From Chlamydiota bacterium (GTDB taxonomy: Bacteria; Chlamydiota; Chlamydiia; Chlamydiales; Rhabdochlamydiaceae), in assembly GCA_013041585.1 (NCBI GenBank), contig JABEVM010000092.1:1-5297 (forward strand): DNA of 5,297 nucleotides. Direction: 5' to 3'. Position numbers and translations under genes: made by a program. The notes below the pieces were generated by a model. The model had not been told where the DNA came from and did not search any database. It saw only the letters and a program-made list of their open reading frames with translations. This document shows, in pieces, positions 1 to 5,297 of the stretch (position 1 is the first letter of the stretch; every line of letters begins with the position of its first letter).

Positions 1-4
1 CATT

Positions 5-1141
5 ATGACTAATGATATCCCATTAAGACCTATTCAGGGCGTTCGTCAACCAAGAGTTTTCGGGCCACCTCTTCCAGAGAAAGAACAAAATATTTCTATT
101 GAAACCCTTACATCGATAGGAAAACAGCTTGTTGAAGACTCAAAACCGCTTCAAGTACGTCGTATTGACTTGCCTACTATAACAGATTCTCCCGCAACCG
201 ATGGTACAGATCCAGAGAGAGTAAGGAGAACTTGGGAGACTAAAGTAAAAGCACTATCTACACAAAAACTTTCACGCAAAGAACATACATACGTTGATAC
301 AGCATCTAAAGCTTTATTTCTTCAATGGGAAGCGGAAGAGCGAAAAGGGAGATTCCTAGAAATCGTAGAAGCTAAATTAAATAATTCCTTTCAAGTTACA
401 CAACAAAACTCCGCAGACGACGCAGAATTCGAGTGTATGATCAGTGAAATTTACACGTATGCTCAACTACATGGAAAGATTGGAACGGATAGTAAAATTA
501 TGGAGCTCATTTTTCCAACTTACTCTTATGAAGAAAGAAAACAAATCATTGACTACATGTATCAAAGTAGAGAAGCCCCAAACCCAACCAAAACTAAAGA
601 AGCTTTACAAACTTTTGCAAGTTCCCCTTCTTCTTTTAAACTTGTGATCGTTGTAAAAAATAACCAAAAATATATAGAAGCACAAGGAACTACTTTTTTT
701 GAAAGAGTTTTCCATTTTTTATTCGATGTGAAAACGACCAATTGGAAAGAAGTTTTACCATTTTTAAATGAGAGTAAAGTTAAACTAGACGAATTGGATA
801 GTTTACAAGCGCAGCTTAAAACCCATGAACAAAGATATGATTCTCTTATGAAGACTCCTTTAGATCCACCTTCTATGGACAATGTTGATGCCGATCTTTT
901 ATTAGCGCTCGATCAAAAAAAGGAACTAGTCCGATTATTCGATAACGGAAAGAGAGCTAAGGTAGAAATCACAGATGCTACACAGATTATCCAAAGTATT
1001 ATTCAGGAAAAAAGGGCCATCGAGGCTCTAAATGAAAAGATTAAGAAAGTAGGCACTGATAGCAACATTTTTGTTATAGATTCCAATCAGAATTCTGAAA
1101 AACAAATAGTTGCAATTCTAACAAGAAATTTTCACACCTAA
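5..1141 (+). CDS. Hypothetical soluble protein with C-terminal coiled-coil segments, probably lineage-specific
   Basis: I do not recognise this 378-residue protein. It has no signal peptide and no convincing membrane span. Residues 1-75 are rich in Pro, Thr and Asp and look disordered. Residues 76-190 are charged and mainly helical, with aromatic positions (W107, Y150, Y152, Y173, Y175). Residues 211-240 form a hydrophobic strand-turn-helix patch (FKLVIVV, then a short polar stretch, then FFERVFHFLF), the most domain-like part. Residues 255-282 and about 326-348 have heptad-like spacing typical of coiled coils. There is a single cysteine (C144). The ATG lies only four bases from the window edge and the frame is open to that edge, so the ribosome binding site is unseen and the true start could lie further upstream. 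It converges with the - strand block and appears AT-richer than ligA by eye (not computed). It could be a cytoplasmic structural protein or a secreted effector of an intracellular bacterium; neither can be shown here. Confidence 0.8.
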   Translation: MTNDIPLRPIQGVRQPRVFGPPLPEKEQNISIETLTSIGKQLVEDSKPLQVRRIDLPTITDSPATDGTDPERVRRTWETKVKALSTQKLSRKEHTYVDTASKALFLQWEAEERKGRFLEIVEAKLNNSFQVTQQNSADDAEFECMISEIYTYAQLHGKIGTDSKIMELIFPTYSYEERKQIIDYMYQSREAPNPTKTKEALQTFASSPSSFKLVIVVKNNQKYIEAQGTTFFERVFHFLFDVKTTNWKEVLPFLNESKVKLDELDSLQAQLKTHEQRYDSLMKTPLDPPSMDNVDADLLLALDQKKELVRLFDNGKRAKVEITDATQIIQSIIQEKRAIEALNEKIKKVGTDSNIFVIDSNQNSEKQIVAILTRNFHT

Positions 1142-1153
1142 GCAATTAGAAAC

Positions 1154-1184
1154 AGCAAAGTAGGACCTTATGCCCTACTTTGCT
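1154..1184. terminator. Perfect 11-bp hairpin between convergent genes, probable bidirectional terminator
   Basis: AGCAAAGTAGG at 1154-1164 is exactly complementary to CCTACTTTGCT at 1174-1184, with a 9-base loop between. It sits 12 bases after the stop codon of the + strand gene and 10 bases after the stop of the - strand membrane protein gene, where a shared terminator is expected. Neither side has a strong T run. The - strand exit reads GTTTCTAATTG, weakly T-rich; the + strand exit reads AAGATGAG and is not T-rich. Intrinsic termination is therefore better supported for the - strand operon than for the + strand gene. The hairpin may also act as a 3' end stabiliser. Confidence 0.6.
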
Positions 1185-1194
1185 AAGATGAGTA

Positions 1195-1761
1195 TTACTC
1201 AAAAAGAGACTTCTTCACAAACTTTGCAATCACAAGACCACCTAGGAACCAGGCGATGATTGTATCTACAAAGTTCACTATTGTATAGCTAGCTGGAAAA
1301 TCCCACCAATTCCAAGCTGGCAAGTAAGATAGAATCGCTATTAAAACCCCAATCGTGGCCACAAATCCGACTCTATGCATGTAATCTGTATATTTGGTCT
1401 TGGTAAGAAGATACGTGATCAAAAAGGCTGATACGATTTCAATCAAAGCAGAAATGATAATAGAACAAGTAACCCCGCAGCGCATACCCTCTACGCGTAC
1501 AGATGCCACAATGAAAGGTTCATTTTTTTCCTTTTTTGCCGTAGCGCTAGGAAAGGCGTAAATGCCATCTTCGGTCACGTTATCACGAATAACTGAGGCA
1601 ACTTTCCTTTCGTCTTTAAAAGTATGCATAGTCTTATGGTGCCAAGGAAGTACCATCCAGGAGAACATCCCCCAAATAAAAACAATGAGGCCTCCATATA
1701 GGCCTGCTTGTATAAAAGATCTCTTGCGATTCTTATCACTAAAAAGAGTAAACTTCTTCAT
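1195..1761 (-). CDS. Small integral membrane protein with four predicted helices, function unknown
   Basis: The 188-residue protein begins MKKFTLFSDKNRKR, a basic segment expected to stay in the cytoplasm. Counting from the upstream in-frame ATG at 1773, hydrophobic helices lie near residues 21-43, 103-124, 134-152 and 164-184. Basic segments between helices 2 and 3 (KTKYTDYMHR) and at the C-terminus (KFVKKSLFE) fit positive-inside topology with both ends in the cytoplasm. A loop of about 58 residues between helices 1 and 2 would be extracytoplasmic. It starts with LPWHH, contains IRDNVTEDGIYAFP, and ends with two cysteines in MRCGVTC. The pattern of a first helix ending in a LPWH-type motif followed by a GxYxxP segment reminds me of uncharacterised bacterial membrane proteins, but I cannot name the family. 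The ATG at 1761 was chosen because AGAGGG lies just upstream. The ATG at 1773 overlaps the ligA stop as ATGA, giving 192 residues, and is a real alternative through translational coupling. It is the last gene of the glgB-ligA block. Confidence 0.85.
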   Translation of the reverse strand: MKKFTLFSDKNRKRSFIQAGLYGGLIVFIWGMFSWMVLPWHHKTMHTFKDERKVASVIRDNVTEDGIYAFPSATAKKEKNEPFIVASVRVEGMRCGVTCSIIISALIEIVSAFLITYLLTKTKYTDYMHRVGFVATIGVLIAILSYLPAWNWWDFPASYTIVNFVDTIIAWFLGGLVIAKFVKKSLFE

Positions 1762-1764
1762 GAT

Positions 1765-1771
1765 CCCTCTC
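1765..1771 (-). promoter_or_regulatory. Ribosome binding site supporting the ATG at 1761 of the membrane protein gene
   Basis: On the - strand, GAGAGGG precedes ATC and then the ATG at 1761-1759. The GAGG core has a spacer of 4 bases, slightly short but usable. The ATG 12 bases upstream (1773-1771) is preceded by an AT-rich stretch without a purine-rich site. The motif overlaps the ligA stop codon (1772-1770), so ribosomes finishing ligA would arrive directly on it. Confidence 0.5.
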
Positions 1772-3782
1772 ATAAAAGTTTTGTAAAATCTTGTTCATCT
1801 AAAATTTTCACGTGAAGCTTTTTGGCTTTGTCAAGCTTTGAACCTGGGTCTTCCCCCACAACGAGATAATCCGTGCTGCTGCCTACTGTCGAAGATACTT
1901 TCCCGCCTTTTTGTTTGATCAAATTTCCAGCTTCTAGGCGCGTATAATTTTGCAGCGTTCCGGTAAGGACAAAGTGTTTGTTATAAAACGGGTGCCCTGT
2001 ATCTTCAATTGCTTTAATCACTTCCGGTTGTACCCCTTTTGTGATTAAATGCTCAATTTCTTTTATATGTATAGGATCGGAGAAATATTGTAAAATCGAC
2101 TCGGCAATTTTAGGCCCTATTCCTTCTATACTGTCCAAATCCCCTTCTTTGATAGAGAGGAGATTTTTAAGATTTTTAGTGTGATTTGCTAGGATTTCTG
2201 CAGTCCCTTCTCCGACATGCTTGATACCAAGGGCTAAGATGAGTCTTGCTAAGGAGACATGCTTTGATTTTTCGATACTTTGTAAAAGGTTGTGGATCGA
2301 TTTCTCTTTAAATCCATCCAAAAGGGCCAAATCTTCTTCCGTAAGAGAATAGATGTCGGAAATCGATGTGACTAGATTTTTCTCAACTAATTGCCGTACA
2401 ACCTTATCACCTAGATGTTCTATGTCCATGGCGTCTTTACTTACAAAAAAGATGATCCGCCTAACTCTTTGTTCTAAGCAATTCTTGCTAGGGCAGCGAA
2501 CGGCTACTTCACTTACACTTATAACTACAGGAGTTCCACAGCAGGGGCAGTGAGTGGGCATCTTCCAAGGCTTACTAGAGTGGGGTCTTTTTTCTAGTAC
2601 AACTTGGACTACTTTGGGGATCACATCTCCCCCTTTCTCAATGATAACGGTATCACCGATACGGATGTCTTTACGCTCGATCTCTTCTTGGTTGTGAAGG
2701 GTGGCTCTAGAGATCGTACTTCCGGCTAAGGAAACAGGTTCAAGCTCAGCTACAGGTGTTAAAACACCTGTTCTGCCTACTTGTAGGGTAATATCATAAA
2801 TTTTGGTCGTTGCCTGCTCGGGAGCAAATTTATACGCTACAGCAAACCTTGGATGTTTTCCAGTGAAGCCAAGCACATCATGGAACTTAAGTTGATTGAC
2901 TTTTACAACCATACCATCGATGTCGAAAGGAAGAGAAGCTCTTTTTTTCTGAATGAAGTCAGCAAAATCTAAAATCTCGTCTAAAGACTTACAGACCTTA
3001 TAAAATCCATCTGCAAAAACAGGCAGACCCAAATTTTTGATAAACGAAAGCGCATCAAATTGGGTCGTGATCTCTTTTGAAGAAACTTCCGCAATCCCGT
3101 AGCAAACAAAGGAGAGTTTTCTTTCTGCAACTTCTGCAGGGTCTAACAGTTTTAACGATCCGGCAGCTGCGTTGCGAGGATTTGCCCAAAGGTCTTCCCC
3201 CATTTGACTTTTTTTGTTATTCAATTTCTGGAAAATTTTATGGGGAAGGAACACTTCTCCGCGAACTTCTATATAATCAGGGATGTGTTTTCCACTTAAG
3301 CTTAAGGGAAGGGAATGGATGGTTTTCATGTTGGCAGTAATATCATCCCCCTTCTTGCCATCTCCTCTTGTGAGGGCTCTGACAAAAACACCTTTTTCAT
3401 ATCGCAGGGTCACAGCGACACCGTCCATTTTAAGCTCTGCGCAGAATTCTACTTTTTGTGTCTCTAGAAGTTTGTATACCCTTTCTACAAAATCTTGCAG
3501 CTCCTCATCTGAATAGGTGTTAGCGAGAGAAAGCATAGGAACTTTATGCGAGACTTGGCGAAAGCCCTCTGTAAGCGCATCCCCGACTCGTTTCGTAGGA
3601 GAATTAGGGCTTATCAGCTCCGGGTGATTTTTTTCGATCTCCTCTAACTTTTTTAGTAACAGATCATACTCATAATCTGAAATCTCTGGAGTGTATTCAA
3701 CGTAGTAAAGTCTGTCGTGCTTTTGAATTTCAGAAAGGAGTTTGTCATACTCCTGTTTCAAATTCCCTAACTTAGAAGACAA
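1770..3782 (-). CDS. ligA: NAD+-dependent DNA ligase LigA
   Basis: LigA seals 3'-OH/5'-phosphate nicks using NAD+ during Okazaki fragment joining and repair. The 670-residue product matches the usual length (E. coli about 671) and all domains are present. Numbering is from TTG 3782. Domain Ia binds NMN and carries HDRLYYV and PEISDYEYD (about 22-40). Adenylation motif KMDG gives nucleophile K118. LTRGDG follows at about 137-142, VRGE at about 173-176, NPRNAAAGSLK at about 201-211, and the DIDGMVVKV motif at about 287-295. The OB fold contains VGRTGVLTPVAE (about 335-346). Zinc-finger cysteines are C412, C415, C430 and C435. Helix-hairpin-helix repeats span about 475-585 (GIKHVGEG, IEGIGPK), and a BRCT domain runs from about 600 to the end (FVLTGTL, YLVVGEDPGSK). 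TTG 3782 was chosen because GAGGTGG precedes it and its N-terminus aligns in length with other LigA proteins. TTG 3794 gives four extra residues and has no clear ribosome site. The gene overlaps glgB by 11 bases. It looks intact and is presumably essential. Confidence 0.97.
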   Translation of the reverse strand: MSSKLGNLKQEYDKLLSEIQKHDRLYYVEYTPEISDYEYDLLLKKLEEIEKNHPELISPNSPTKRVGDALTEGFRQVSHKVPMLSLANTYSDEELQDFVERVYKLLETQKVEFCAELKMDGVAVTLRYEKGVFVRALTRGDGKKGDDITANMKTIHSLPLSLSGKHIPDYIEVRGEVFLPHKIFQKLNNKKSQMGEDLWANPRNAAAGSLKLLDPAEVAERKLSFVCYGIAEVSSKEITTQFDALSFIKNLGLPVFADGFYKVCKSLDEILDFADFIQKKRASLPFDIDGMVVKVNQLKFHDVLGFTGKHPRFAVAYKFAPEQATTKIYDITLQVGRTGVLTPVAELEPVSLAGSTISRATLHNQEEIERKDIRIGDTVIIEKGGDVIPKVVQVVLEKRPHSSKPWKMPTHCPCCGTPVVISVSEVAVRCPSKNCLEQRVRRIIFFVSKDAMDIEHLGDKVVRQLVEKNLVTSISDIYSLTEEDLALLDGFKEKSIHNLLQSIEKSKHVSLARLILALGIKHVGEGTAEILANHTKNLKNLLSIKEGDLDSIEGIGPKIAESILQYFSDPIHIKEIEHLITKGVQPEVIKAIEDTGHPFYNKHFVLTGTLQNYTRLEAGNLIKQKGGKVSSTVGSSTDYLVVGEDPGSKLDKAKKLHVKILDEQDFTKLL

Positions 3783-5297
3783 AATCCACCTCAAAGATCA
3801 TAGTACCTAGCGGAGCTAGTTTGGTAATAAAACCAATTGGCTGTCCATTGTCATTTTTTGCAATTGTGATCATAGAATTTACCTTGCCAGAACCCCCAAA
3901 CTCTTCTCTATCGGTGTTAAACACTTCATGGATATGAGAAATATTTCCAAGCCGAATAAAATAGTCAGAAAAGTAAGTTGGAGTGAAATTATGTACGCAA
4001 ACAAGATAGCATCCATCTCCTTTACGTAAATAGCTCACAACGCAATTATCGTGGTCAGAGAAGTCGATCCACTCAAATCCTCTGCTATCGTGATCGTGCT
4101 GCCAAAGAGCCGGGTGGTTTTGATAAAAATGATTGAGCTCTTTTATGCATTTTTGCAGACCTTGGTGCATAAAATATTGGAGTAAGAACCAATGGATCTC
4201 GCTCTTACACTGCCACTCATCCCATTGTCCAAACTCTGTTCCCATAAAGAGCAGTTTTTTTCCAGGATGGCAGATCATGTAGCTATATAAAAGACGGACA
4301 TTCGCAAATTTTTGCCAGTCATCGCCGGGCATTTTGGTGATGAGGTTCGCTTTTCCGTGAACCACTTCATCATGGGAGATCACTGAAATAAATTTTTCTG
4401 TAAAGGCGTAGATCAAACTAAATGTAAGATCGTTTTGGTGGTATCTACGATAGATGGGATCTTTATGAAAATATTTAAGAGTGTCGTTCATCCATCCCAT
4501 ATTCCATTTTAGGTCGAATCCAAGCCCTCCCCATTCCAAAGGATGGGAAACACCAGTAAAAGCTGTAGACTCTTCTGCGCACATCAAAACACCAGGAAAC
4601 TTATCATGCACAATCGAGTTCAAATGCTTTAGAAATTCAATCGCCTCTAAATTTTCATTACGTCCATATTCGTTAGGGATCCATTCGCCAGGGTTGCGGC
4701 CATAATCGAGATAGAGCATAGAAGCTACGGCGTCAACACGAAGGCCGTCGATATGCATCTTTCCAAACCAAAATAGAGCGCTACAGATCAGAAAGTTGGA
4801 CACTTCTCGTCTGCCGTAATTAAAGATATATGTGTTCCAATGAGGGTGAAAACCTTTTTTAGGGTCAGCATGCTCGAAAAGATAAGAGCCGTCAAATTGG
4901 GCTAAAGAAAAATCATCCGTTGGAAAGTGAGCTGGCACCCAGTCTAAAATGACTCCTATGCCATTTTTGTGCATGTGGTTTACAAAATACTGGAAATCTT
5001 GGACAGTGCCGAACCTGCTTGTTACCGCATAAAACCCTGTGACCTGATAGCCCCATGATTCATCGAGTGGATGTTCTGAGACTGGCATCAGTTCAATATG
5101 GGTAAAGCCCATCTCTTTGACGTACGCTGCAAGCTCATGCGCAATTTCGCGATAATTAAGAAAATAATGGCCATCTCTTTTTTTCCAAGAGCCTAAATGC
5201 ACTTCGTAAATGGCGCAAGGGTAGCTCGCATTCTTATTCTTTTTACGTTTTTCGAGCCAAGCGTCATCTTCCCAAATAAATTCATCTACGTTTGTAA
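3772..5297 (-). CDS. glgB: 1,4-alpha-glucan (glycogen) branching enzyme, 5' end beyond the window
   Basis: GlgB (GH13 family) cuts alpha-1,4 glucan chains and rejoins them through alpha-1,6 links, making branched glycogen in the cytoplasm. The visible 507 residues hold the whole (beta/alpha)8 catalytic barrel and the C-terminal beta domain. Numbering from the first complete codon at 5295, region I is DWVPAHFP (D118). Region II is DGLRVDAV with nucleophile D188, region III is CAEEST with acid/base E241, and region IV is SHDEVVHGK with D309. The spacing of D118, D188, E241 and D309 matches E. coli D335, D405, E458 and D526 without a gap. By that alignment about 217 N-terminal residues, covering the N-terminal beta-sandwich domain(s), lie outside. 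Other hallmarks are GYQVTGFYAVTSRFGT, FMGTEFGQWDEW and GFEWIDFSD. The frame stays open upstream of the GTG at 5202, encoding FIWEDDAWL and IYEVHLGSW, so that GTG is an internal valine rather than the start. The gene ends with TAA inside the start of ligA. It shows no sign of decay. Confidence 0.97.
   Translation of the reverse strand, partial: TNVDEFIWEDDAWLEKRKKNKNASYPCAIYEVHLGSWKKRDGHYFLNYREIAHELAAYVKEMGFTHIELMPVSEHPLDESWGYQVTGFYAVTSRFGTVQDFQYFVNHMHKNGIGVILDWVPAHFPTDDFSLAQFDGSYLFEHADPKKGFHPHWNTYIFNYGRREVSNFLICSALFWFGKMHIDGLRVDAVASMLYLDYGRNPGEWIPNEYGRNENLEAIEFLKHLNSIVHDKFPGVLMCAEESTAFTGVSHPLEWGGLGFDLKWNMGWMNDTLKYFHKDPIYRRYHQNDLTFSLIYAFTEKFISVISHDEVVHGKANLITKMPGDDWQKFANVRLLYSYMICHPGKKLLFMGTEFGQWDEWQCKSEIHWFLLQYFMHQGLQKCIKELNHFYQNHPALWQHDHDSRGFEWIDFSDHDNCVVSYLRKGDGCYLVCVHNFTPTYFSDYFIRLGNISHIHEVFNTDREEFGGSGKVNSMITIAKNDNGQPIGFITKLAPLGTMIFEVDFVF
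3786..3792 (-). promoter_or_regulatory. Ribosome binding site of ligA embedded in the end of glgB
   Basis: The - strand reads GAGGTGGATTTTG. The GAGG (3792-3789) is followed by a 6-base spacer and TTG at 3782-3780. The site lies inside the last codons of glgB (encoding E-V-D-F-V-F), so one stretch serves as coding sequence and as ligA initiation signal. This favours TTG 3782 over TTG 3794, which sits just after an in-frame TGA and has no purine-rich site before it. No ATG or GTG is available in the ligA frame near the expected N-terminus. Confidence 0.65.

Noticed and set aside
562..882. - strand open frame of 106 codons opposite the + strand hypothetical gene
   Set aside because: It lies wholly antisense within a longer ORF, has low-complexity Ser/Leu/Lys composition and no ribosome site that I could see; it looks like a chance shadow.
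694..921. Homopolymer runs (T7 at 694-700, A7 at 915-921) as programmed slippage sites in the + strand gene
   Set aside because: Runs of seven are expected in AT-rich coding DNA, the reading frame continues uninterrupted through both, and no alternative frame of interest opens after them.
1562..1786. + strand open frame of 74 codons antisense to the membrane protein gene and the end of ligA
   Set aside because: The - strand frame gives a coherent membrane protein with positive-inside topology, while this frame gives no coherent protein.
2353..3516. + strand open frames (2353-2553, 3077-3340, 3283-3516) antisense to ligA
   Set aside because: Each is short, embedded in the well-conserved ligA coding strand, and its translation has no recognisable domain.
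4481..4705. + strand open frame of 74 codons antisense to glgB
   Set aside because: It is fully contained opposite the GlgB catalytic region; its translation is Pro/Ser/His-rich without family features, consistent with a shadow.
3772..5202. Treating the GTG at 5202 as the start of glgB (476 residues)
   Set aside because: The frame is open to the window edge and the upstream residues (FIWEDDAWL, AIYE before VHLGSW) are typical branching-enzyme sequence, so the GTG is an internal valine codon of a gene cut by the window boundary.

Overview
The window is 5.3 kb of gene-dense bacterial DNA with moderately low GC. It has one gene on the + strand (5-1141) converging on a tightly packed three-gene block on the - strand (5297 down to 1195). 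The - strand block reads, in transcription order, glgB (glycogen branching enzyme, 5' end outside the window), ligA (NAD+-dependent DNA ligase, complete) and a small four-helix membrane protein of unknown function. The + strand gene encodes a 378-residue soluble, partly coiled-coil protein that I do not recognise.

Organism: the ligase and branching enzyme have the flavour of the Chlamydiota, probably an environmental, amoeba-associated family rather than Chlamydia itself. Supporting points are the ligase active-site variant KMDG, the GlgB motif set, moderate-to-low GC, and an apparently lineage-specific coiled-coil protein beside housekeeping genes. This rests on remembered family resemblance, so it is a moderate-confidence inference; no marker in the window proves it.

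Layout: 1-1141, unknown + strand gene. 1142-1194, a 53-base convergent intergenic gap holding a perfect 11-bp inverted repeat, probably a terminator serving one or both sides. 1195-1761 (or 1773), - strand membrane protein. 1770-3782 (or 3794), - strand ligA. 3772-5297, - strand glgB, open at the right edge. The three - strand genes touch or overlap at both junctions. There is no room for a promoter or terminator between them, so they are very probably co-transcribed from a promoter upstream of glgB, beyond the window.

How the genes work together: GlgB adds alpha-1,6 branches to glycogen and LigA seals nicks in replication and repair. No biochemical link is evident, and the packing looks like genome compaction rather than a pathway operon. 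Both enzymes appear intact wherever visible, with all expected catalytic residues. I saw no mobile element, CRISPR array, tRNA, rRNA or riboswitch, and no clear sign of a novel multi-gene system. The least explained items are the + strand protein and the small membrane protein.
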